From: Acanthornis magna
Lineage: Eukaryota > Chordata > Aves > Passeriformes > Acanthizidae
Length of the DNA: 64,000 bases
Assembly (NCBI GenBank): GCA_036785705.1
Contig: JAWUZG010000084.1
Span: forward strand, 8,197,501-8,261,500
Direction: 5' to 3'
Numbering within the stretch: the first letter of the stretch is position 1; each line of letters opens with the position of its first letter. Positions 12,037-22,905 of the stretch are shown in pieces. The notes beneath the pieces were generated by a model, which saw only the letters and a program-made list of their open reading frames with translations, ran no database searches and was not told where the DNA came from. The position numbers were made by a program, and so were the translations under genes.

Positions 12037-13667
12037 GTAACTTAAATTTTGTAGTTGAAATATCAATTTTGCTGTTTTATTATGTTGTAGAATTTCTGAT
12101 GGGTAGCACAAATCCACCAACACCCTCAACTGTTTAAACTAGGCCCCTGAAGCTCTGCAATGTTCTTAATGTTAGTCTCTGGTGGGTGAAATTATTTATT
12201 TTTACCTAAACTGCATCTTAATGAAAGATGGGATCTGCTGTTGCACAGAGAGCCTGACATAGATGCAAAGCTGCACACAAGTGGATTTTTCAGGACTTTT
12301 CAACACCAAAGGAGAAAGTCTGTCTCTAATGATATCAGTGACAATGTTCCCTTCTAATTCTGTGGAGTCAAGATTTCAGCTGGTGCAAAAAATTGGGTCG
12401 TGAGACTGTTGTACTGCATGTTCCTGTATGAGTGTATCCATGTATTTTAAACAAACCAAAGTAAACACACATTCCTTTAAATTGTAGTGGTAGGTTTACT
12501 CATCTCCCCACACTCTGGAATGCTGAGACTGGAAAACAAAAATCTCTTTAATTCTTGTCATGATAGTTCTACTTTCTAACATAAATTACCCATTTCCTCC
12601 AGCACAGTTCAATCACTCTTCTCAATTTACTTTAAAAACTGTGAAAATCATTCTGTTCTGGGAGGATCATCAGGGAAAAAGACACCATCTAATTATCAGG
12701 AAATAATGTTTTTTTTGAGCACTATTGCTTTTTGCCAAACCCACACAGCTCAGACTTTAGTTTTATATTCTACTATGAGACACACTGATTTAATAAGAGC
12801 TCCAATCTCAAAGAGTCTGCACCAAATCAGCTCTCTCCCTTCTTGTCTTTTTGACAAAAGATTGATATATGTGGCTTGACAGACAGGTAGACAGGTAAAG
12901 CTGAAAAGGTGACATATATAGGTAGAGAGGCTGATCAACCAAACTATATCTTCCATTACCTGTGGCCTGCCTGGGTGGAATATGTTCTGACAATTCACAA
13001 ATGCATTTCTGAGAGGAAATATTAATTATTTTATTTGAATTGTATAGAGTTTTCAATTTTTAACTAATTTCTTCTATTATAGCTAAGCACCACTGGTTGC
13101 AGGATAACTAAACCAACTCTGTAAAGATGCTTTATGTATCTTTCTGTATAGAGGGTCAAATTTTATTTTTGATTATGTTGTTTAACTCATCTGGACACAC
13201 ATATCTTTCTTCATTTTTTTCCTGCTATCATTAAACTATGACAAAGAAGAGAAAGAAATGAAAATTACTGAAAGCCCTTCATTGATCATGAAAAATGGGT
13301 GGATAGTCACAGCTGCAGTTGAAATGCAGGCATCCAAGAGTGGAACTATCAGCATAATTGGGAAAGAGCAGTGTTACACTCTATAAACACACAGCATCTG
13401 CAGCAAAATTTGGCCTGCAGTCTGTGAAACAAACTGTGATCCCAAAATTATTCAGTAGTTTCTGCTGTTATGCTTTCATGGTGTATTTACCATGTGTAGA
13501 CAAAGCTTTTATTAAAGTCTGGAATGATGCTAATGGCACAAAGACAATGTCCTTGTGAACAGCCGAATTCCCATTATAACCTGTTATTAACACAGACCTC
13601 ACCTCTGACAATCAGATCTGTTGCATCCTTTTTTTCCTTCAACCCTTTCCTTTCTCTTTCATTTCAG
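12037..13667 (+). other. INSC: INSC intron, 1631 bp
   Basis: It starts GTAACT and ends TTTCATTTCAG. I see no gene, mobile element or tandem array. Confidence 0.85.
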
Positions 13668-13791
13668 GTGCTTACAGACTGAAGATGAAGAGATACTGAC
13701 ATCCATGAAATCTTGTATTAATGAAACACTCACTACCGTTGCCCAGTATTTTGGCCACTTGATAGAGCTGGTTTTAACACATGAGGCACAG
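13668..13791 (+). CDS. INSC: INSC exon, residues 133-174
   Basis: The acceptor TCTCTTTCATTTCAG ends at 13667 and the donor is CAG|GTTAGT. One base (G) finishes the split AGG Arg codon, then 41 codons follow: CLQTEDEEILTSMKSC, INETLTTVAQYFGHLI and ELVLTHEAQ. The pattern SMKxCxxETL....Q.FG.L.EL.LT.E matches INSC from memory and is predicted amphipathic helix, the start of the armadillo-like solenoid. The exon ends in phase 0. The next intron starts with an A/C-rich low-complexity stretch and then two CR1 tails. Confidence 0.93.
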
Positions 13792-13858
13792 GTTAGTTTA
13801 TAGCACAAAAAAACCCAACCCAAAACAAACCAAAATGGTCTTCCAAAATTGTTGAATC

Positions 13859-13993
13859 TTGAGGGAGACATCCATTAAGGATCCAAGGCTGGGTTGGATG
13901 GGGCTCTGAGCACCCTCATCTAGTGAAAGGTGTCTCTGCTCATGAACTAGATGATTTTTAAGGACCCTTCCAACCTGAGCCATTCTATGATTA
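13859..13993 (+). mobile_element. CR1 LINE 3' fragment
   Basis: The text GGCTGGGTTGGATGGGGCTC, CTAGATGATTTTTAAGGACC and CTTCCAACCTGAGCCATTCT, followed by ATGATTA, is the avian CR1 3' end in + orientation. Only the last 135 bp or so survive. Confidence 0.82.
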
Positions 13994-14164
13994 AGAGGAG
14001 GATTCGAATTACAGCTATCAATTTTCAACCAACTTTTGATCAGTAACTCAAATATGTTGCAGTGAGATTAGGTGTTTTTATTATCAAATTATCCAAAACC
14101 TCAAATCCCAAACAAAATGAGCTTGTGGCTCACCAAGTTACTTATGTTTCCTGATGTCTCTTCT

Positions 14165-14237
14165 TGCAAGGCATCTAAATGATGACTTCTGGTTGTCTCT
14201 TCGAGCCTTACCCATTCTGTGATTCTGAATCTGTGAA
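14165..14237 (+). mobile_element. CR1 LINE tail fragment, diverged
   Basis: AAATGATGACTTCTGGTTGT, then CTCTTCGAGCCTTACCCATT and CTGTGATTCTGAATCTGTG, resemble a CR1 end ('gatgatctctggaggtctcttccaaccttaaccattctgtgattctgtg', from memory). It is short and diverged, just before the microsatellite. Confidence 0.55.
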
Positions 14238-14336
14238 ATGCACTGAGTAATTACTCTGAGGCTGCGAATGTCATTAGTTTTCCATTAGATCATTATTGAA
14301 ATAATAGCAACTTGCAAGTCTAGCCAACCGATATTG

Positions 14337-14875
14337 CCTTCCTTCCTTCCTTCCTTCCTTCCTTCCTTCCTTCCTTCCTTCCTTCCTTCCTTCCTTCCTT
14401 CCTTCCTTCCTTCCTTCCTTCCTTCCTTCCTTCCTTCCTTCCTTCCTTCCTTCCTTCCTTCCTTCCTTCCTTCCTTCCTTCCTTCCTTCCTTCCTTCCTT
14501 CCTTCCTTCCTTCCTCCTTCTTCCTCCTTCCTTCCTTCCTTCCTTCCTTCCTTCCTTCCTTCCTTCCTTCCTTCCTTCCTTCCTTCCTTCCTTCCTTCCT
14601 TCCTTCCTTCCTTCCTTCCTTCCTTCCTTCCTTCCTTCCTTCCTTCCTTCCTTCCTTCCTTCCTTCCTTCCTTCCTTCCTTCCTTCCTTCCTTCCTTCCT
14701 TCCTTCCTTCCTTCCTTCCTTCCTTCCTTCCTTCCTTCCTTCCTTCCTTCCTTCCTTCCTTCCTTCCTTCCTTCCTTCCTTCCTTCCTTCCTTCCTTCCT
14801 TCCTTCCTTCCTTCCTTCCTCCCTCCCTCCCTCCCTCCCTCCCTCCCTCCCTCCCTCCCTCCCTCCCTCCCTCCT
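14337..14875 (+). repeat. Long (CCTT)n microsatellite grading into (CCCT)n
   Basis: About 480 bp of pure CCTT units is interrupted once, near 14514-14530, by CTCCTTC/TTCCTCC variants. It is followed from about 14818 by about 57 bp of CCCT units. The whole block is homopyrimidine on the + strand and homopurine (GGAA/GGGA) on the other. Open frames through it in several registers are repeat artefacts and not genes. It lies in the INSC intron between the 13668-13791 and 16484-16597 exons. The true length in the genome is likely variable. Confidence 0.98.
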
Positions 14876-16483
14876 CTTTGCATGCTCTAGTCTTCCTCAA
14901 ATATAAAAATCTGAAACATAATTATGCTCAATTAATGTGTCCATGTTTTAAAGGTGATGCAAAGCTGAAATTTTGTGTGTTGTCCCTGCAGAAAAAGAGG
15001 AAATGAGAGGTTTAGTGAAGATGAAATACTTAAATACTATTTGCTATGTGCTTAAACAAAATTAATGCGTGGTATTGGTCAAACTCTAGCATACAGTGAT
15101 GCATTAAGATGGGAAAAAAAGTTGAGGTTGTTTCAGAAACATCCCTTCTAGTTTTAAAAGATTATTATTAGGAGGTGATTATCTCCAAGATACATTTGCA
15201 GAATTGCAGTCAAACTAACAAGCGACTTGCTAATCCTCTGGTTAGGATTTATGAGAACTACATGAAATGTATGAAGAGTGTAAATAATTTCGTACATTTC
15301 AAATTCAGCGAGTATGTTGCCATTGTTAAGATGCTTATTCTTTTCAACCTGAAGAGCAGTTCTTCATTGCTGATATTTCTGCCTTTGGGTGTCTTGGCAT
15401 CTACTGACACACCTGAAATTCTAGTCCTTTTTTCTTTTAAGGGACTGGAATTATTGACTCCACATCATCTTGTGTGTATTTGTGTGGCTGAAGGACTTGG
15501 ATTAGAACTCATTAATAAAAACAATTTTATGAACAGTTTTCTGAGCCATTCAGTCAGGCTATGTGCCCACTTCTGCCATAAAAACCCATTGTCTGGGATT
15601 AGTTTCCTGCTCTGAAGCACACTAAGTGTCTGTGCGACAGGTTTCAGCTTAAGTTATGTAAAGGCTTTTTTTTTTTTTTTCAGAGTATTGGGATTTTATT
15701 CAGGATAGGTTCATATAAAAATGTGAATTTTTAAGCTATGTCTTTTATGGAATGTTTTTCTAATGCTAAAGGTGAAAAACAGAACCTCTTAAAGGGAAGG
15801 TAATTGAATTTTGTATAAATAACAGGGTAAAATGTGGGATACTTCCTTGCACTTTCAAAGTTGGATTAAATACAGAAAAGCTTACCTTCCTCGTCCTAGC
15901 AAATAGAATTAATTATTGTAGTAATTCAATGTCTTTTTTTCAGAAACAGTAAAATGAAATAAGCTTCATGTTCTTCTCACAGCTGTTCTTCCCTAAAGCT
16001 GCAATGACACAAATGCAAAAGAAATGTAATTATTTACAAAGACAAAAATATTTAATCTATTTCATACATTGGAGAAATAAACTATATTTCTTTACAGGAA
16101 TTTACTCTAATGGTCAAAGAAATTTTTTCTGAGAGTAGTGATAAACCCAGAGCCCTAGAAGGTAGTGTAAAAAAGGGTGGTGCAATATTCCTTATTTGTA
16201 AGGTGGAAATCTTGTATCACCATGTGATTCAGTTTCTACACTAAGCTAAATTAGTTGCCTTCTGAAAATTCTGGTTCAATCCCAGACCAAAAGCAATAAC
16301 AATTTACCAAATAGCCAAAGACTTCAATACTGAACATTCTCACACATGTACCCATTGTCTTATTCTGCGGCTACTTATTTTTGAATATCGCTATCTTTTG
16401 TTACATCTACTCAAACACAGTGACAAATGCATTACGGTGTTATCAGTCTGATTCCTCCAAGTTTTTTATCTTATATCCCCCAG

Positions 16484-16597
16484 AACCTGCTGAGACAGAG
16501 AGAACTCTCGGGCAGTCTGTATGTCATGGAGTCGGCCATCAGTGGTTTATTCAGCCTTGCCCAGGAAGGTGCCCATCTCTGCCGGATCATAGCCAAG
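16484..16597 (+). CDS. INSC: INSC exon, residues 175-212
   Basis: This 114-nt exon has phase 0 at both ends. Its acceptor is TTATATCCCCCAG and its donor is AAG|GTAAGG. It encodes 38 residues beginning NLLRQRELSGSLYVMES and ending GLFSLAQEGAHLCRIIAK. The second half (LFSL.QEGA.LCRIIAK) is strongly conserved INSC armadillo sequence; the first half is clearly more diverged from human (as I recall it) than any neighbouring exon, consistent with an exposed linker. Its length is divisible by three, so it could in principle be skipped in frame, though nothing seen here shows that it is. Confidence 0.93.
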
Positions 16598-17446
16598 GTA
16601 AGGAATACATGGAGTAATCCAAAGCCAATTAGCCATACAAGAAAGTAATTTCACTAAAGAACAACAAAATTTAGTCTGAGAAGCAACTGTTTTCTCTTCT
16701 TGTGCTGCTCTTGCAAATCTCCCTCTACAGAGTTTACCACCACAACTATTGTATTAGAGGGTTTTTTTCAAAGAGCACCACATCCACCCAATCTTTAATT
16801 TAATAAAGCTCAATACCTGAGCAAACAGCTTCAGTAGGATGGCAAGCTCCAAAAAGATTCTGAGCATTGGTTCTGTTGCAGTGGTCTTTGTGCCAGCTGA
16901 GGTATTACCACTTCTTTCATCAGTTTGGGAACTTAGTGTCTCTCCTGACAGCATTTTTTAGGTACCAGCCATGTAAGTGGAAAGAAAATTACTACATTTG
17001 GCCATGGCTGTGGCTGACTATGCAGAGAAACAGCAAGACTTCTTCAGCTGTGTGTACAGGGGGGGCGTTAGAGATATTATTAAAGATGCAAATTTAGAAA
17101 TACTTTGCACTTTTTATTATCTTTTCGTACAAGAGCATCACTGCAGTTTCTTCTGCCAGTGTGTGTTCTCATTTACTGAGTAGTTGGTGCTAACTCTTGG
17201 TATAAATGAGTCATTCTGCCAAGATCCGTGATACTGGAAATCCCTGCAGAGTTTGCACCTTTGAGGACACTTGGATCTTGAAAAAGTGAGAAAGGTGGAA
17301 CGCGGTGTCCTGTTGAGGATAGGATGATCACAACCACAGGGCATGCAGGAAGTGGAAAACCTCCCTCCCTCAGCTTCTCCTTGTGGAGTGCTGTGCCCAT
17401 TCCTTGTCCTACTCAGAGATAGGGTTAGACAACAGCATTTAATTGC

Positions 17447-17512
17447 TTTTACTTCTGATGTGCCTTTAGATGATATGCCTTTTACTTCTGATGTACCTTT
17501 AAAAGGTACTCC
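17447..17512. repeat. Two-copy imperfect tandem repeat, period 33
   Basis: TTTTACTTCTGATGTGCCTTT at 17447 recurs as TTTTACTTCTGATGTACCTTT at 17480. The remainder of each 33-base unit is diverged. Confidence 0.7.
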
Positions 17513-19399
17513 TCTGTTCTGAAGGCAGAACGAGGTAGACTCAGAAACCTGCAGTGGATTATGGCAACAGGCCAAGAGGTTTAGTTTTTTTCTAAATTGG
17601 TATTTGAGCTCCACTCAGTGGTACCCAAAAACAATGTTGAAATGTTAAGTATTGAGGAAGTGCAGAACTAAAAAATTAAAGAAAATTGGTCTTGGGCTTT
17701 TTATCATTTTACAACTTCTATAACAGTTTAATTTAGCAGAAGTGAAATCTGACCTTTCATAAATCACAAAACTAATATATTGCTAAAACCTGGGCATGTC
17801 ACAGGTTTACAACTGAGGAAATGCATCCCCTTATGCAAAGAACCCTAAGTGGTGTTTGGTTGCCAAATTACAGTGGTGATTGCATCACCTGTCCTGTGCC
17901 TCTGTCTGCCCTGTGCACTGGGAAATGCATTTGTCCAGACTCACCATTATCCTTCACCCTCTGGATTGCCTCTGTTACCTGCATCAGTGACCAAGGGGGC
18001 AGAAGAATTTTAACAGACCAGAATTTCTAATTGCTCAAATGGGTAAAGAGTTCTCTTCAAAGGAAGTTAACAGCACTGAGCTTTGCTTGCTTTGGAGGTT
18101 AACTTGCACCTTTCCAAAAGCTCCCAATAGGAATAAAATATGCTTTTATTTATTGTTCGCAGACTTTTTGGCATTTCCTGTTTTTGACCAGATAACGCAT
18201 GAAATGCTGCTCTTGCTGTAATTCAAGTTTAATTTGCAACACGTTTCACAATCTGAAGCAGAAAGGAAGAGTGGGGCACTGGCTTTAGTTAGCTATGGCA
18301 TGGCTAGTTAGCTATGACAGTAAAAATTCAGGATGACTTCAGAAAAAAACCTTAAAAAAATTTGAAATTTTTCTCACTCATTATGAGACCGTAAAAGGAT
18401 TGAAGTCATGCAAAGATCTCAAAATCTTTTACGGAATTTGTAGTTCTCTTGAGAACTGTCATAGTATCCTTGATAAAAACTAGCCAGAGAGGTTGAATAT
18501 TTGTTTACTGTGAAAGCAAAACTCAACGAATTTGTTCATGTAACCTTGAAGTCTTACTCTCTATGACAAAGTGTGATCTTGTGGAACACTGTTGTTAGGT
18601 TTTTTCCTCTCTCAAGCTATAAACTGCAGCTCTAAAGCACACCAATATCTTGGACATGCCAAAAAAAGAACCATAATAGTGTTGAAAAGCTGCAATATTA
18701 CAGTAAGTGGTCTCTCATTTTACATTTTGGTAAGGGTTTCAATCTTCTCTCTCCTTCTCCCCTATCCCTTGCTAATATTTTACAGAAATTAAAAAGGCTA
18801 TGAAATGCTCCCCTTGATGCTAAAGCATCACCTGAAATTTTATTCCACCTTCAGGCATTCTTTGACACTTTCTTTTTTGCCATGTAACTTTGTAATCTGC
18901 TGTGAATAAATCATGTTGCTGACTCACCCTGGCAGCCAACTAGTAGTTCTCACTAGCTGTCAGAGGTATAAAGCCTAAGGTCTCTAACAAAAATGAGTAG
19001 TAGCAAAGACAAGATAAGAAAATTAGCATTACTCGGAGCAAACGGGTTATAAATAGATTTGGATTCGTAACAACCAGAAGAACTGGTAAAAATCTGTTTC
19101 TGAGTTACAATAAATAGGTCACAGAGAGATAAAGAAAATAGTATTTTTTAAAAAATCCATTTTACTGATGATATAGTCCAATACCAACTGTATTGAACTG
19201 AGTGCTGTGATAATAGGCTCGTAAAAGAGAAAGAAGCAAAAATGAAGATAAGCACACCTGCATAACATATTACACCCCCTTTGGAGAACACTTGACTGAG
19301 TTCCTTATGGCTGTACAGCAGATCACTTGCTCTGAGGAGCTTCTAATGCATCTTGCCTTATCTTCTTTATATGCCAGTTCCTTTCTAGCAAGTATTTTT

Positions 19400-19421
19400 G
19401 ATGATCTCTTTAGAGATCATC
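19400..19421. repeat. 22-nt palindrome (10-bp arms, 2-nt spacer)
   Basis: GATGATCTCT, then TT, then AGAGATCATC: the two arms are exact reverse complements. No flanking transposon structure is seen. Confidence 0.85.
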
Positions 19422-21779
19422 TATCAGGATAATTATAAATGTCAAAATCTTGATGAGAATTTGCTGCACTTTGAGTCACTTCAGGCTGAAACTGCAAAAT
19501 ATTCCACCTTAGAGTTAGATGCATTTTTCTCCCCCTCTTTATTCACTCAATTCACATAGTTTTGGTGATTGCATTTCAGGTGATTTTGCTACCTACACCT
19601 AGCCCTTCTGAACAGCATCCCACAAAATTGAATTCCTTTTAATCCAATATAGGAGAGAAGTAGGTCATCAAGTAGTAAAGCAGGTGCCCCTCTCTTCCTC
19701 TGAATGTTTACCCACTTGACCAATTTATGTATATCCCTGTCAGGTGGAAATGTTTGGCGTCATTGCAAAAGATACAGGGAACGAATCTTGACAAAGGTGA
19801 ATAAATTCTGAGAAATATTCTGATCCCAGTGAGGGGACTGGTTTTGACAAGCCATGGAATGAGGGTCAGTCATATGTCCAATATTTCACTTAGAGATCTC
19901 TAGGTTCATTACTCATGGTCAATATTTTACAGCTTAGTAATGGCACACGAAGCACAAAATAGAGTACAGATCTCCTCCTGACAAATGCAGTGATAAATCA
20001 CTTCCTGTCCATCAGAGGCAAAATCAGGGCACCCATTTGGCATAGAAAAGGCTTGAAGCAAATGTGCCAGCATCACTTGAGCTTTACTAGAGTTGTCCAC
20101 AAACTTCTGCTTATTATGGCTAAAGCAGAGGATCAGATCATCCCTGATTCCATCGAACTATGGGAAATTTCAAATTGATAATGAAATTTTGAAAAATCCC
20201 AGAAAAACAGTGACTTTTTGCTTGGGAATGACAGTGTAACAGCTTTTTCCCTATATTTTTGATAGATAATTTAATTACTGCTTGGGTGAAATATCATTAT
20301 CCTTTTGTGGAAGGAAAAACATGACTGAAACTTTTCTGTTAGTGTACTGCCTACTTTTTAATTTAAAGGCTCAGAAATATCTCTCTGCATTAAGCTATAT
20401 ATAGCTGTACTAGATATAAAAGAACTCTTACAGACACATGAACATTTCTTACTATTCCAGAAATAAGTTTTACACCCAGCAAACTTCAGGAAGCCTATTG
20501 TTTTCACTGATGCCACAGGAATTCCATATTCTTGTGCAAAGACATGACATGAAACTTCTATTTGGAAAATATGTCAAAGTGTTAATTTTGTCTAATTCTA
20601 TATGACTTGGTATAAATTTTTTGTTAGCCTGAAGAGAGGGTTTTGCTTGGTCTATTATTCACTACTATATTTAAGCAGAGCCAGACAAAAATATAGAATT
20701 CTGAAAATGAGTGAAGTCTGCATTGTAGCCCAGAGGTTTTAAGTCAGTATAACCTGTTGAGCTTTCAAATAACAGAAATGGTTGAGGAAAAAAAATAGGT
20801 TATTTCTGTGAATCGAAAGATATTTTTAAACAGAGTCTGCTGAAATGGGCTTTTTAAAAGGGTGCATTTTACATTTGATCCGTGATTTCAACTATTCTAA
20901 ATTTGCTGCTGTAATCTGAATATTTTGGTCTGAGATCTTTCATCTGTCATCAATAATTTAAATGCTTTCTTCTTCATCCTATGTCTGCTCTTACTTCATA
21001 TAAACCATCTGTAGTCTACCTGATACCACAACATTTTGAAATGAAAAATAATTCAAAACCCCACCTCATGAAGTGCAACAATTGTTAGTATTTATTTATA
21101 TATTCCCATTTGTTACATGAACTTTATTGAAACATATATTTGCAAGCTATATTGGAAATGAATTAAGGATAGCTACCCTAATATGTACTGTACTCATCGT
21201 CACTGTTGTATTTAAAGAAAATCTTTTAGGAATGCAAATTTTATTTATTAGAGGATGAAGATATGGATTATATCTGTTTAGAATTTGACACCTATTTCCA
21301 CCTTATTTTCAGTACCTCTATAACCATATGACCTTCTCGTTCATAATTTTAACATTAAATAAATATTGCATGGAGCTCAGAAATTTAGAGGAATGGAAAA
21401 TATATGATAACAAAAATCTATTTTATACTAATAGAATATGGCTGAACGATCACTTAAATGTCATTCTAATTGCCACCTATTGATGATTCTTTGTAATTTT
21501 TGCAGGAATGTCAGCTTTAATTTAGATGGAGCTTGTAATTGGTAGAAGTCAATCACTTAAGCACACCTCCTACCGAGGCTGTATTACTTTATCATCACTT
21601 AGTGTACAAGCATTAATCCACTTGAGTTCTCCATGTGAGCTTAACATCCTCTCTGTTGGTGTTGTTATGATAGCTATTTTGGGTAAACTACTAAAAGAAT
21701 CTGCCCCCCATCCCAATCTTGGTGAAGTTCTAGGGAAAGCTCCAGTGCCACTTTCCTGATTTCTGTTTTTCTTCTACAG

Positions 21780-21905
21780 GAAGGAGGTGTCGTTGCTCTC
21801 TTTAAGATCTGTCGCCAGGATTGTTTCAGGTGCCTTTATCCCCAGACACTGAGAACATTGGCATCAATTTGCTGTGTAGAAGAAGGGATGCACCAGCTGG
21901 AAAAG
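21780..21905 (+). CDS. INSC: INSC exon, residues 213-254
   Basis: This 126-nt symmetric exon (42 codons, phase 0-0) follows the acceptor TTTTTCTTCTACAG and ends AAG|GTAGGA. It encodes EGGVVALFKICRQDCFRC, LYPQTLRTLASICCVEEG and MHQLEK, a typical armadillo helix triplet (GGVVALFKIC ... LRTLASIC). It continues directly from the CRIIAK end of the previous exon. It is cysteine-rich, with six Cys in 42 residues. It closes the first exon cluster: the next exon is 25.6 kb downstream. Confidence 0.95.
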
Positions 21906-22834
21906 GTAGGACTGTGGTATTGCTTACTGACTGTGTCACAAAATAGAGAAGCCCCGTGTTTAATCTCTTCTAGGAATTAATAATTTGGTGGTGTTTTATA
22001 CTGTTCCATACTATGCTCACCTTTTGTGTGCTGAAAACATTTCAATCTTCACAAAATTAGACCCAGAAATAATATTATCCTATTGCCCTTGCACAAATAA
22101 GCTTTCTGAGTGGGGATAATTTCGTAAAACAGGTAAACATGTTAGTAACTACATAAAAAAAGAACAAAATAGAGAAATTGTAATTTCTGGGCTCTCTAAA
22201 GTGTTTGTTTAGAAACTATGTTATTTCAAATTATCCTTAAAAGACAGAAGATTTTATACTTCTTTAAATCCTTTCCTGATGCTCTGATAGGGCTCCTTCT
22301 TCTGGCAGTGCAACTTGTGAGAATTGCAGTTGCACAGAAGGGAGTGGGACAGATAAAGTCATCAGTCAATCAAAAATGTGTCTGCTAATCAGCAGCAGCT
22401 TTCATAAAAGGCAATTCTAACTGTGATGAGCAGCATCAAAACATTATCCAGATAAAATTATATCAACTTTGTAGGCTCCTTTCCTTTCTCACATTCACTA
22501 CATACTGCTATGTTTTGGAAAATGAACGTTTCTGGTCACTAAATCATGATCTCATCCTTTGTATTTCATAAAATAGTCATCTTCCTCAGCTGAATAATGG
22601 CCTCTTCAAGTTAATGATAAATGATTCCACTGCCTCTTTACATTGACATGTCTTGTAATTTACTGCCCCAAATTCAAGCAAACTGTGACAGAACACCTGC
22701 AGAAAAAAGCAAGTCTCTGAGTTTACAGTAAATGGAGGTGACTTAAATTTTTTTTTGACATAATGCTGGTTCAGACTGACACCAGAATTGGTCTAAAAGA
22801 ATCTTGCATTATGTCCACTATAATTGTGGAGTTA

Positions 22835-22905
22835 ATAGAGTTAGAAATGAAAAAGATTGATTCAAGTCACCCGGTCCAATTCCTGGCAGTGTCAACATGT
22901 GTTTA
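22835..22905 (-). mobile_element. Possible ancient CR1-like 3' end, minus strand
   Basis: AGTTAGAAATGAAAAAGATT, then CACCCGGTCCAATTCCTGGC, has the order of the reversed 3' end of sauropsid CR1 ('gaccatctagtccaaccccctgcc', from memory). It is short and diverged. Confidence 0.3.

Larger units (their letters stand above)
13792..16483 (+). other. INSC: INSC intron, 2692 bp, with CR1 tails and a long pyrimidine microsatellite
   Basis: It starts GTTAGT and ends TATCCCCCAG. It contains an A/C-rich stretch (13804-13836), CR1 pieces (13859-13993 and about 14165-14237), the (CCTT)n/(CCCT)n array (14337-14875) and a T14 run at 15667. The remainder (about 14876-16483) shows nothing recognisable. Confidence 0.85.
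16598..21779 (+). other. INSC: INSC intron, 5182 bp
   Basis: It starts GTAAGG and ends TTCTTCTACAG. There is no gene or clear mobile element. Small items are a 33-bp tandem duplication (17447-17512), a 22-nt palindrome (19400-19421) and a 14-bp palindrome (20393-20406). The longest open frame (minus strand, 17138-17614) lacks any recognisable domain. Confidence 0.8.

Noticed and set aside
14274..14906. Long open frames of 187-208 codons on both strands
   Set aside because: They are translations of the CCTT/GGAA microsatellite (Lys-Glu-Gly-Arg or Pro-Ser-Phe-Leu repeats), with no splice or start context.
15175..15615. 146-codon plus-strand open frame in an INSC intron
   Set aside because: Composition is typical of AT-rich intron (Leu/Phe/Ser/Ile-rich), with no homology and no splice sites in a usable phase.
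17138..17614. 158-codon minus-strand open frame
   Set aside because: No domain or recognisable family. It includes the 33-bp duplication and has no splice or promoter context, so it is consistent with chance.
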